Position numbers and translations under genes: made by a program. A model generated the notes under the pieces. It saw only the letters and a list, made by a program, of their open reading frames with translations, did no database searches and was not told the origin of the DNA. This document shows positions 43,901 to 53,233 of a stretch of 64,000 bases of DNA, in pieces (the first letter of the stretch is position 1; each line of letters begins with the position of its first letter). This DNA comes from Diplonema papillatum (Eukaryota; Euglenozoa; Diplonemea; Diplonemida; Diplonemidae). The stretch spans positions 186,001 through 250,000 of the forward strand of contig JAPJBO010000196.1 of assembly GCA_030068145.1 (NCBI GenBank), read 5' to 3'.

Positions 43901-46900
43901 GCCAGCAGTCCAAGAACCTGGCTCTTGGAGACCAGTTTCGTCTCCAGGAGTTCCCTTCTCTCGAGCTCTCTCTCCTTCAAGTGCAGTGCTTTTCGAAAAG
44001 CCTTTAGCGGGGGGATATCGGCCATCATCCAGTATGTCACGTACTGGCTGGCTGAGCCTGGTTGGATTTCCTTCGCATCGATTTTTCGTTGCAGCCACAT
44101 GAGGAAACCCATCTCTCTTGAGATTTCCGGGTCCAACTGTCGTAGCTGCTGAATGAATAGCTGAGCCCGGGTCACCACCGACGTCATAGCCGAGGAGGTA
44201 GTGTCTTTGTAACACTCGGCCAGCGTTCTCAACGTCTCTTGACGCAGCCCCTGGACAGCCTCTGGGCTGATCAGGTAGTCGGCCTTCTGGGGGCGGCCCC
44301 GACTCCGCTTCAGCGGTTGGAGAGGACTTGGCGCGGGGGGAGTCGTTCATACGGACTTCCGCCCGTTTCCCGACTTCGAGAGGGTTTCGGTCCTTCTCCT
44401 CTTGGAGAATTCACCTTCGGACGAGGCTCTCTTGAGCCCGTCCGTGTTCCTCCTTCTCCTGTCCTCCTCGTTGGCCACCTCGACAGCTCGCAGGGCGTTT
44501 CTTAACACTGTGCGAGAGAACTCAGAGGCATCTACCAACTGCAGCTTGGACTCCCAAGCCAGTTGTTGAGGCATACCCTGCAGCTTGCGGATTCTTAGGG
44601 CCTCGAGGCGAACCAGCAGTTGATGGGCAACCTGTAGGACTTGTCTCGAGTCCTTCGGCACAGGGAGGAGTCTGTCCAAGACAGAAAACAGGACACGGGT
44701 CTCGTGCACGTACGCAGGTACACTGGCCTTGAAGTCTTCTTCAATGGGCCCGTAACGGTAGCGCACTTCGGTCATCATCTGACTCTTCTGGTTAGAGGTT
44801 GCAACCTTCGGTACCCATGAGTTTGCCATTCGTATGTCAAACTCTCCAATTCCCTCTTGGGTTTTGGTTTGGGCAAGAAGATGTTCTACGAGCGCCTTTA
44901 AGGGCCCTGGTGGTGTTTGTTCGAGCAATTCGTCGACGTCGACGCCGGCGATGTTTGAGCCCGGGTTCGGACGGCTCTCGAGTACTGCGTCCACGCCTTC
45001 CATCTCCCGATCGTCCTCCCACTTCTGACCCCGCTGCAGAAGCCACGTACAGACCGGGCAGACCCATTCGTCTTCCCCCATTCGGTCCACGAAGCCCTGG
45101 GCAGTGCTCTTGCACCCCAGGTTTGCCTTCAGGCAATACGCGATCGCTGTGAGGCCGCATCTGAAGCAGTGGGTCAGCCCTTCCCCGGCATGGCTCTTTG
45201 AGCACATCGGGAAAATGCAAGCGCCGTCTTCCTCGGCTCGGATAATTCCCGGGGGCACCGACACCTTCGTCTGGATCGAAGACCAGTCGAAAGAGCCCCC
45301 GTCGAAGTCGCTTCTCAGAACGGACATATTTTTAGCACGTGTTTTATTTGTGTGTGCGAAGGACCTGTTTTCTATCTTTACATGGCAGGTTCCAACGCTG
45401 CCAACTTTCTTTTTTGTACTGACATGTCCAGCGTGGTATGTTGTTCCAAAAAAAAAAAGAGATCGTCTCGAGCGTTTTCTTCACTGCATAGGTCCTCTTG
45501 AGAATCTCGACACACAAACGAGAGTGGTGTAAGTATGGCACGTATTCACTTGTTTCTATGCTACTTAGTGCCTCCGTCTGCTATACTGTGTCAGCAACCT
45601 CATCTTTTGCACAGCTAAGAAAGGAGAGAGACGAACACCGGGGTTTGCTGAAGGCTGCTAGCGAAGAAAGGAACTGTGAAGCTGCTAAGGGCCAGGAACT
45701 CAAGCAGCGGATAGCCGGCCTCCAACGCGCAGAAGACGGGCTCAAACAGGTACAATTTCCTTACAGAACCAACTAACCCGAAAAAGTGGAGAGACCAGTA
45801 CCGACCATCACCCGATAGTGAGGTGACATGCATCACTTTCGGATGCCGGCCCGCCGTTGCGCTCGTTCGCGGGCCCTGTCGAACGGGTGCCGACTGAGTG
45901 CCAGTGAAACCAAGCTACCCTCCGATTCGTCACTGACTTTCTCCACACTCCAGGTCCCCGGCCTCCTGTTGCTCGGCATGGGATCGAAAGGCTTGTCACA
46001 TCTGCCATTGGAATGTTCTGCCTCATTACAACTTAACAGACGATCGAGAACATCAAACTTGAATGCGACACCGAGAAGCAGCAAAAGAAGCGGCTTGAAG
46101 AGCAGTTCGACAGGGACCTTCAAAACAAGAACGTCTTAATACGCGCCGAGCAGGAACGAGCTTCCGCAGTGAAGACCAAGGTGTGTACGCCTCGTTATTC
46201 CCGTCACGGAATACTGCGTTGCAAATTCCGGTGCTCATGCACAAAAGTCACATTGCATTCAGGTGGCGTCCTTTACTGTTCATGTAAAACAACTGCAGAT
46301 GGAAGAGGACTTGAGGAAACTGCAGCAAGCTCTTGATTCGATGCAACGCGAGTACCAGAACTTGCAGCACGAGCACAGTGTCGTCGGTCGTGAGAACTCA
46401 GACAGAGCGCGACAGCTGGCGTCGCTTGAGTCCGATCTAAGGGCTGCCCGGCAAGAGTTGGACGAAGCCCGGAAGCTTAAGAACAACCTCCACTCCGCGG
46501 AACAACAAGTCAAGTCTCTCGAGGTGTGCAACCTTTTTGTGAAGCTGGCAGTGAGGCATGGTGTTTCTGTCCGACTAGCTTTCCTTGTTCTCAAATGGGT
46601 CTGCAAAATATGGAGAAATTTGGAGACGGCCCCATCTGCTGCTGTTCGTCAACTGATGAGGTGTCAACAGCTCCTGATGACCCTTGTTCGGCGACATTGC
46701 GGGTTAAGCCTTTCTCGGGTGTTGTGAGATAAATTAATCTTTGCAGGCAGCTCTCTTGTCTGGCGAATCAGAGAAGCAACACCTGGCGCAGAACGCGCGG
46801 GAAGCTCTCGTAGAGCTCCGCGCCAAGGTCATCGCTCTTACATCGCACGTCGAAACTCTGACCGACGACAACAAAACCTTGAAGCGCTACCTACAGAGCA

Positions 46901-46971
46901 ACGATGATGACATCGTTCGCTTGGTAGACGGCGCACTGTCTTCGACTACATCCGCTGTGCTCTTTGGATGA
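37978..46971 (+). CDS. Long coiled-coil protein (8 exons) hosting a retroelement in intron 4
   Basis: Exons: 37,978-38,652; about 38,958-39,414; 39,551-40,812; 41,039-41,143; 45,615-45,749; 46,040-46,180; 46,263-46,523; 46,747-46,971. All introns are GT..AG and phases match throughout. The acceptor of exon 2 is uncertain (38,958 or 38,979, both in phase). The predicted protein has about 1,086 residues. After a short N-terminal segment (MPTSYSSQALSAFPGQYS) nearly everything is charged heptad coiled coil, rich in Glu/Ala/Arg/Lys, with no catalytic domain. Exon 3 holds repeated R-x-x-x-E-x-E-R segments like myosin tails, golgins or centriolar/flagellar rod proteins. Such proteins act as structural tethers or cytoskeletal scaffolds; which one is not clear. 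Intron 4 is 4,471 bases and contains a complete antisense YR retrotransposon, so the gene tolerates the insertion only if the intron is spliced out. Confidence 0.8.
41295..41458 (-). repeat. 3' terminal B1-A2-B2 block of the YR retroelement
   Basis: B2 at 41,295-41,326 and B1 at 41,427-41,458 are identical 32-mers flanking A2 (41,329-41,432). A2 repeats the element's 5' end (A1, 45,350-45,453), with TTTTGTATC in A2 against TTTTCTATC in A1. In this repeat class such duplications are used to form a circular DNA intermediate. Confidence 0.9.
41828..44350 (-). CDS. YR retroelement RT-RNase H polyprotein
   Basis: An 840-residue frame. The reverse transcriptase core lies at about 425-640: CENDAKGFFYQF is motif A with its Asp, LTRLPMGYSPAPQASQ is motif B, and EWIDNFILGD is motif C, where the usual DD pair reads DN. 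SLLGMEV follows as a later RT motif. RNase H (about 715-830) keeps its acidic residues: VSDASMSGWAY, INIKELYAA, EVDNTTVV and NVADKFTR. The first Met overlaps the ORF1 stop as ATGA. Residues about 40-308 overlap the YR frame, so the true RT N-terminus may lie further in or be reached by frameshifting. No methyltransferase domain is seen downstream. Confidence 0.88.
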   Translation of the reverse strand: MNDSPRAKSSPTAEAESGPPPEGRLPDQPRGCPGAASRDVENAGRVLQRHYLLGYDVGGDPGSAIHSAATTVGPGNLKRDGFPHVAATKNRCEGNPTRLSQPVRDILDDGRYPPAKGFSKSTALEGERAREKGTPGDETGLQEPGSWTAGEIHRVIQGGVGRPMEPRVSFCGPGTSPGRTHKGETRVFPRTSRRGEDRPYAPRSRDPHTEDGMGVPDRDQLVETTEINSPASGPKHRSLQQVAQRPSWGHQSHDSPQCTHRDRPGGWRTSGASNGEARRREEREVLYPDGDLGVDERNNPGGRNSAVGFDRPFWAPNVARSLSKLHTYDYAMRWVDHEMPRGSRATKACFEGLVDSITESWVDTDLLLRDFPALEINLKWFRNPAFLEDILSTEFKNAPGPPNTKLKQHLKRLEEIGLCEAVPRSEAERSWFHGAFTVAKKKAGVLRFILSCKGVNEAVRMSGHPVPPCHLPSYNSMLLKLMQCNFVCENDAKGFFYQFLLPTSVRKFFSFRVGSAKRRLTRLPMGYSPAPQASQAVAESIGGLAAKSSPSSVHIEWIDNFILGDIHEEKLWNTQRRLCSLCDRYGIVLGEEGRPTSEASLLGMEVNLQDKKWRLSTTWVQNVVPALQLVLRCRSPLRDFWRVAGCIMWRYHVMARPLHHVKTLLGWMSSVSAPDIAWSALCDIPDPVRSILTREVDILASNSWKRWLRPECTVRTVSDASMSGWAYVLTEKSIAHGVFPNRYTKSHINIKELYAAVQAVKRICVPGIRFRIQIEVDNTTVVAILNKGYSLISETQELLDELVELLDRNFVEAMHVPGSLNVADKFTRMAYQRRWSGSLL
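43429..44232 (-). CDS. YR retroelement tyrosine recombinase
   Basis: A 267-residue frame entirely within the N-terminal half of the RT frame, in another phase. An N-terminal SAM-like helical region is followed by the catalytic domain. AAQWSLASRFVDLERLQ carries the first Arg; GGKTDP supplies the beta-hairpin Lys; HMIRHSALTEIARVG provides the H-x-x-R box; MGRHVDVKNVRFY has the later His and the nucleophilic Tyr. It integrates the circular cDNA by site-specific recombination without target duplication. Position between gag-like and RT frames matches VIPER/DIRS-1 order more than Ngaro/PAT. Confidence 0.9.
   Translation of the reverse strand: MRTLAECYKDTTSSAMTSVVTRAQLFIQQLRQLDPEISREMGFLMWLQRKIDAKEIQPGSASQYVTYWMMADIPPLKAFRKALHLKERELERRELLETKLVSKSQVLGLLAKSTGLYKVALAAQWSLASRFVDLERLQVGHIKEKQEFFLVLLVGGKTDPTHQGQGILIPKTGWVFQTVISWWRRQRSTLLLPGLSIAAYNKWLRGHLGVTSHMIRHSALTEIARVGGEQAAQAMGRHVDVKNVRFYTPMETWESTSGTIRGAGILQ
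44347..45327 (-). CDS. YR retroelement ORF1, gag-like with zinc-finger region
   Basis: A 326-residue protein. Residues about 38-95 carry a Cys/His cluster (CIFPMCSKSH, HCFRCGLTAIAYC, GC, WVCPVCTWLL) resembling a PHD/RING-type zinc finger. A helical region follows (about 190-290) and the C-terminus is basic (KRRR). Its stop overlaps the next frame's Met by ATGA. ORF1 products in this class coat the RNA; the zinc-finger type here is unusual for gag. The start is about 25 bases inside repeat A1. Confidence 0.75.
   Translation of the reverse strand: MSVLRSDFDGGSFDWSSIQTKVSVPPGIIRAEEDGACIFPMCSKSHAGEGLTHCFRCGLTAIAYCLKANLGCKSTAQGFVDRMGEDEWVCPVCTWLLQRGQKWEDDREMEGVDAVLESRPNPGSNIAGVDVDELLEQTPPGPLKALVEHLLAQTKTQEGIGEFDIRMANSWVPKVATSNQKSQMMTEVRYRYGPIEEDFKASVPAYVHETRVLFSVLDRLLPVPKDSRQVLQVAHQLLVRLEALRIRKLQGMPQQLAWESKLQLVDASEFSRTVLRNALRAVEVANEEDRRRRNTDGLKRASSEGEFSKRRRTETLSKSGNGRKSV
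45350..45453 (-). repeat. 5' terminal repeat A1 of the YR retroelement
   Basis: About 104 bases matching A2 at 41,329-41,432 with one noted substitution before the terminal A run. It marks the 5' end of the element in minus-strand orientation, with a poly-A run at the junction with host intron sequence. Confidence 0.9.
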
Positions 46972-47547
46972 ACATCTGTCGCAATAGTGAGCTCAAATTG
47001 TTCGCGCCCGAAAGGTTGCACCGACTCTTCTTTTTGCCTGTGTTACTTGCATGCGTGTCAAATCTTGCACAAGGAAGGTAACTCTGAGCATACGTCTTTG
47101 AAAAGTGATGCTACAGAACCTTCTTTGTGTTCCTCCCTCTAGATTTAGAAACTAGCCTCTGCTTTGTACATTCGGCCCGGCTAGTGTCATCAAACTTGTA
47201 CTTTGCCGCCTCGGGCTTGAATTACCCCTACACAAGATATGCCTGCTGATTCACTCTTTTGTTCGTTAATGGGGTTTCTTTCCAAGTTGCAGTCTCAAGG
47301 CCAGAAATAATTCCAAAATTAAATGGCAACACGACGCGGCGTCAACGAGCACCAAGCTGCTTGGCTCCGCATGACTGCAGTCGGAACGCGTTTTCCATCT
47401 GCCAACTATACAACCGGTCACAGAGATAGCCGGATGTCCACGTTTCCCTTGCGCTCGCCTTCAAAAAATGTCGCAACAAACTAGTTTCTCGTCTCGGGAA
47501 CGAGAGGGAGTGGGTGGCGCAGGGGCGGGGCTCCGTGTGTCGAAAGC
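46972..47547. other. Intergenic region
   Basis: No gene seen between the coiled-coil stop and the SNF2 start. It is ordinary unique-looking sequence and contains the SNF2 leader. Confidence 0.6.
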
Positions 47548-50500
47548 ATGGCACATTCACCAGTAAACGATATGTCAGTCGCCGAAGTTGAGGAAGATGT
47601 GCTGCGCCGACTGAAAGGGGTCCTGAAGGAACATCAGGTGGAAGGCATTCAGTTCATGCGGCGGAACGTGATGTCTGGAGGGGGTTGCATTCTGGCCCAC
47701 TCAATGGGACTTGGCAAGACAGCACAGGTTATCATATTGGTTGCAATTTTGCTCAAAGCAAAGGCGGTCCAAAAAATACTGGTGCTCGCGCCAAAGAGCA
47801 CGATGCTCAACTGGGAAGTCGAGTATGAGAAGTGGGCTGCGAAAGGGAACCTGAAAGAAGGGAACACAAAGCTCAAATGCTACCGAATCGACACTGTAGT
47901 GTCCGTGCCCCAGAGGGCTGCCGTCGTCGCCGAGTGGGACCGTAGTGGAGGTTTGCTTTTCATGGGCTACGAGGCGTACTTGAACTTGGTCGGGGATAAG
48001 GCCAAGCAGAAGATCGGCAGCGCGACATATTCAGCCCTGAAAAAAGCCCTCGCCAGGCCGGGGCCCGACATACTGATCTGCGATGAGGGTCATCGGATCA
48101 AGACGTCGTTCAGCGCCACGGCGATGGTCCTGAAAAAGATCGCGACCCAGAAACGTGTTTCCCTGACCGGAACCCCTCTGCAGAACCATCTCATGGAGTA
48201 CTTCTCGATGCTCGACTTCGTGCGGCCGGGGTTTTTCACGCCCATGTACTTCGCGAGCTACTTCCGCCACCCAATCGAAAGTGGCCAGAAGTGGGACGCC
48301 GCCGAGCATGAGATCGCGTTGATGAAAGAAAGAGCTTTTGTGCTCGCAAAGGAAGTCGACCCCTTCGTGCTTCGGAGAGACCAGCTCATTTTGAAGGCAT
48401 CGCTGCCTGAAAAAAAGGAGTTCGTCGTGTACTGCCCGCTCGGCGACTTCCAGCGGAAAATCTTCGCCTCCTTCCGGAAGGCGCAGATGGAGAAGACCCT
48501 CGGCAAGCAGCGCTCGCTGCTGTCGTACATCACTGGGCTCAACAAAGCCGCTGGGCACCCCGATTTACTGTACCGCTTCCTGAAGAAGCAGCAGCAGTCT
48601 GATGTCGCACAGTCGGTCGATTGGGGACAAAAGGTTCTCGACACATACGCTTCAGAACGGTACGAACCCGGAAAGATCGGGTCGAGTCCGAAGCTCATGG
48701 CCTTTCTGTACCTCTACAGCGCCTGCGCCAAAAGGGGGCAGAAGATGCTGTTTTTCTCGCAGTACGTGGAGACGCTCGACTTCGTCGAAAAAACGCTGAA
48801 AACGTTCATCACGTCTGGGCTGACGCTCTTCCGGCTGGACGGGAGCCACTCCACCGAGCTGCGGGAACGGGCCATCACAGGCTTCCAGACGTGGACGAAA
48901 AGCTGCGTGTTCTTGATATCGACGCGAGCGGGCGGCATCGGCATCAATTTGAACACAGCGCATTGCGCCGTGTTGTTCGACGTGTCTTTTAACCCGTCGC
49001 ACGACCAGCAAGCGGTGTTCCGGTGTTATCGATATGGCTTGAAGCACCCTGTCGCTGTGTACCGCCTCGTTGGCGACGAGACCCCGGAAGCAATAATGTA
49101 CGAACGAGCTGTGAGCAAAGAGTGGATGTCCCGTCGTATAGTCGACCAAGCGGCGCCCACCCGTGATTTCGTAACGACCGTCGATCTTCGGTCTATCATG
49201 AGCGAGGATGCCCGGCCAGACGAGCCCGAACACATAAAAGAGCAGTGGATCAGGGAAAAACAGCTGTGCCTGTTGCGTTCGGAAGAGCTGCGAGAAGTTG
49301 CGTCGCACCTGCACAAACGAGGCGTCATCATCCGCAAAGTGCATCGCCACGAGTCGCTGCTGATTGATAAGCTGAGCGAGAGCGCGGGGAAGAAGGAGGA
49401 AGAGGCATACCTGCGGTATTTAATGCACAATGCAAGGGAAGATGACTTTGCCAACGAGGATTCGGGGTCAAGTAGTGAGAAGGACCAGGGCCAGGGTCGA
49501 AAGAAGAAGAAGAAACTGAAGAGGACAGGAGAGGCCGAGTCGTCTTCTAACTCGGACGAAGACGCGTTTGTCCGGATTTTGAAAGAGTCGCAGGAAACGT
49601 ACAAAAAAGATCAACAGCGCAGGGAACAGAGCCGAGGCGACTTCGGCGCTCAGGCAGTCGAGCAAGGAGACGCTGCCGGACTCTCAGGTGAGCCCGCAAG
49701 CGGATTCGATGGACGCCTGCTTGCTTCCAGCGACGAAGACGGGCTTCCGGACGACGTGCTGGCCTTGCGAATAGCAGAGAGAAAGAAAAAACGGTCAAGG
49801 AACATTGTTGGCGCGGCTCTGCCTGCCAGTTTAACCTCCTCGAGGCGTGGGGACCGCATAGCCAAGAGATCCAGGGAGTCTGGTGGCGTCGAGGAGGCTG
49901 CAGAAGGCAGCGACGAAGAAAAGGACTTCCAACTGGCCCTCAAACTGTCAATGGAGGAAGCGGACAGGACAAAGCGACCCCGCAGGGCGCGCAACAATCC
50001 AGCTACCCGCTCGATAGCAGAAGGTGTGTTCTTTCATACAAAAGCAACTACTTGTGTCGTAAAGACCGCTCGAAGCGTTTGACAATTGTTGGGATTCTTT
50101 CGAGTTTGTGTAACCCACTCGGACACAAACGCATGCGACAGTCAGCCATCTACCTGAGAAGCTCATTTTCTGCACTCGATTTTTCAGGTTGCCACTTAGC
50201 TGCTGGCTGCAAGCACAGCATCCATACTTCCTCGAGCAAGAAGGCCTCCCTCCAGCAAACTTCACCTGGAGGAAGACGTGAAGCATTTTTGGTAGATTGT
50301 CCTCCTATAGGTGGCGGACGTGTGTATGGTCGCCGATGTCAAGCGAGTGATCGGCCAGACAGTGAAGCACTTGTGCCGCAATCTACACGGACGCATCAGT
50401 CTCGTGCTTTGCGAGCGTCTCACACGCGCTCGCAGCTGGGAGACGCTTGTCGTGTAGCCACAAAGAGCGGCACACGGAAAGGAAAGGAAAGGAAAGGAAA

Positions 50501-51398
50501 GGAAAGGAAAGGAAAGGAAAGGAAAGGAAAGGAAGAAGGAATCGAAGTGTGGAACACGATGGAGTCTGGCATCAGAAGCTGGAGTTATAGAGGGTGTACT
50601 CTCAAGTCACACCCGAAACGTGGGTGTACAAACAAACGCGTGTAAATGCGCATTTGACTCCGGCTTACGAGGCTGACATCCACCGTGTTTCTCAAAATGT
50701 TTTCTGTCAGAGAGTACCATTAAGAAACAATCTTCCCCATTGCAGCCTCAACCTCTTTGCTTGAAGAAAACGCGCCGAACGATGCCGATGACGAAGAAGA
50801 GCAACTCCGTCTCGTGCTCGCCCTCTCGAAGGCAGAATACGAGACCGCGAAAGACAGCGAGTTGCAGGACGAAGGCGCTCCCCAAAACCCTGCAACACAA
50901 TCTTCGTCGTCTCACACGGCACCCGCAAACCTTTTTCCCGGAACTCAGCCACCAGCGAATTCTGGCCCATTCTGCCCATTCTCAGTCCTGGAGGAACCCT
51001 CTCGTGCCGCTGTTGCACAGGCTGCATTGCCTAAAGCTCATCGACCGGACAGATCTGCCGAAATTTGGGGGGCCCGGGGAGACGGGGGTGCCAAACCCAA
51101 GGCTGACCGACACGTCATCATCGATTGTGAAGACGACAGCCCTTTCGATTTCGAAAGTGAAGCGGCGTCGCAACAGCACCGAGCTGAGGCAGAGCCTGTG
51201 CCTGGTGAGGACGCGGGCATTAATGAAGAAGCCTTCGACGAAGGCATTTTCTGCTTTGGTGATCCCCTGCCAGGTGACAGACAGCAACCCATTAACATCG
51301 AGCAGCTCGAGACTAACCTATTTCAGCATTTAGTTCAAGACGAAGTCTACGATGTCGACGAAGATAGCGACGAATTGGTTAGCCTCTACCCTTCCTGA
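47548..51398 (+). CDS. ATRX/RAD54L2-like SNF2 ATPase with two ubiquitin-interacting motifs (2 exons)
   Basis: Exon 1 is 47,548-50,023 and exon 2 is 50,746-51,398, with a GT..AG intron of 722 bases in phase 1; predicted 1,042 residues. SNF2 motifs: I HSMGLGKT (51-58), II DEGHRIK (about 179), III SLTGTPLQN (about 204), V STRAGGIGINL (about 458), VI QQAVFRCYRYG (about 486-496). DEGHRIK in motif II and the region after motif VI place it in the ATRX/ARIP4 (RAD54L2) branch of DNA-translocating chromatin remodellers. The C-terminal tail is acidic and disordered. It holds EEKDFQLALKLSMEE (about 790-804), a textbook UIM, and EEEQLRLVLALSKAE (about 840-855), a near-consensus second one. HVIIDCEDD (about 948) fits a SUMO-interacting motif. 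No ADD domain is seen. It likely remodels nucleosomes or removes proteins from DNA at ubiquitin/SUMO-marked sites (inference). Confidence 0.88.
50478..50534. repeat. GGAAA pentanucleotide microsatellite
   Basis: About 11 perfect GGAAA units within the single intron of the ATRX-like gene. Confidence 0.97.
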
Positions 51399-53233
51399 CA
51401 GCCTTGGTTGATGTAGATAACGATCTAACCATTTGGCCTTCACTGGAACAGACACTGTTTCAGCAAAGTCTCAGCAGACGGACGTGTTCGCTGTGCTCGC
51501 TCCGTCAGGCTAATCACTTCGCGCAGGCACTCTTCAAGTTGCAAGGGTTTCCTTTCCGCAACCATCTTCGAGGCAGCGAGCGGCGTCTGTTTGGGTTCTC
51601 CGGTACTAGCTCTGTGTACACGCCATGCTAGCATCACAATCTCAATTCTCTCTTTCGTACACCTGTTCTCAAACGGCTCTCCTCATTTCTATCCAACCTG
51701 ACTGCAATTGCAGGGTTTCCAATGCACACATCACGGCGTGCTGTAGTACTAGCCCCACCACTCGGCTTGGTGGTAACCCCCAACCCTTCTTCGCGATCGC
51801 GAGTAAACAGCCTCTGAGCAGTCACCACAAAGCGCACGTTCTCACCACACCACGACAAACTTGGCATCGGTCACCTTTTGAAGATGCTTTAAGTTAGGGG
51901 TTGTAACCTCAGTTTCGTGTACTTTTTTGTTTTTTACGCTGTGCTACCGGAACACGACAGGAAGAGCTTGCCAACTTTCTTCGTGTTCATTTTCAGTACT
52001 AGCTCGCTCCGAAAAAAGCTTAGCAGAAAAGCTCGCTAGCCTGAGTAGAAACCGAAGCGGGCAACCAGCACATGCGACGACGATCGGACGTAGATTGTCT
52101 ACGACACTATTTCTCCCAAGCTGGTCTGGGGTTGGTGCAACGAAACGGGGTTCATGAAAAGGTTTAGTGAACTTCAGCGAAGCCATATCGTTTTTTCCGG
52201 GAACCGCCAACGTGTACATCGCTACAAGCGCAACTGAGGAAGAAGCGTGCTTGCCCGTGCCGTTGGGACACCCATATCTGCACCCAGAGTCTCGATGTCC
52301 TCATTTTGCCCGATCCATGCTCAGTTGTGATCTCAGCGGGTTGGTTCCAGCCAAAGGCATCATGTGTTCACTTCAGTAGACGTCCCAAGTCAGAGTTGTC
52401 GTTGCACCTTCCCCGGATATAACTTACCGAGACTGCACCCCCCAGACCACTCTGTTCGTCAGTTGCGTGTGGCACCAAGTCTGTCTTCTTTCCGAACGAA
52501 CGAAACCAAAGGACGATACCCCCTCCTCCCGTGTAAGTGTCTCGCCTTTTTTTTGGCACGCACACTTGACGCCAGTATTATTCTGAATAGGGCTCCCGAT
52601 TGTCTGTGCTCTAGAGATCCGGAGCAGCAGGGCAGAACGTGTATGGGGTTCGTAGCTGACGAGCAAGCTTTTGTTGACACAGCCTCCTTGGCCCTTGGAG
52701 GAGACGGTGTGGATGGTGTGTGCCATACCCTTCGAAAGTGTCGCCTTTCCGTGCGAAAGTTCCCCAGTTTCTTGTGGGGGCTCAGTTCAATGCTTTAGAT
52801 ATCATCGCAAAACACCAAGAAGCAAACAAAAAAGGGCAAGACACAAAATTCCGTCCAAGCACATGGATCTTCCCTCATTTTCTTTCAATTCCGTTTTGCC
52901 TGAAGCTGCGCAGGAACATTCTTCAGACCAATGCTTTGCCCGATTTCAAGTTCGGAATTTGTCATCGGCTCACTGGAAACCTCCCATCAGAGTCCATGCA
53001 CAGCAACCAAAGCGACCGGCTCGCGACACAGCTGCCCCCGCCAGGGTCAGCACCAAAAGGTGAGCAACCCAAAAAAGCCTCCCAAGACTGACGCTGTCCA
53101 CAGGACCACACACGGGTTTTGAGAGGAAAATCCGCGAAAGAGCCCTCGCATCAGTGTGTCTTGTTTCTGTGCGCGCGTCGAATTTCGTTTCCAGTCGCAT
53201 TCACCAAAAAGGTCTGAAATAAACCTTCGGGTC
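51399..53233. other. Intergenic region
   Basis: No supported gene. Several frames of 60-144 codons (for example 52,364-52,798) have no recognisable domain. Confidence 0.55.

Larger units (their letters stand above)
41295..45453 (-). mobile_element. Tyrosine-recombinase (DIRS/Ngaro/VIPER-like) retrotransposon with split direct repeats
   Basis: In element orientation (minus strand) the order is A1 (45,453-45,350), ORF1, YR, RT-RNase H, B1 (41,458-41,427), A2 (41,432-41,329), B2 (41,326-41,295). A1 and A2 are about 104 bases and differ at one noted position. B1 and B2 are identical over 32 bases (AAGAAAAGGCGTCGTTGAGC core). A1-ORFs-B1-A2-B2 is the split-direct-repeat arrangement of Ngaro/PAT-type YR elements. 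No target-site duplication is obvious, as expected for YR integration. Near-identical termini and three open frames suggest a recent, possibly active copy. It sits antisense in intron 4 of the coiled-coil gene. Confidence 0.92.
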
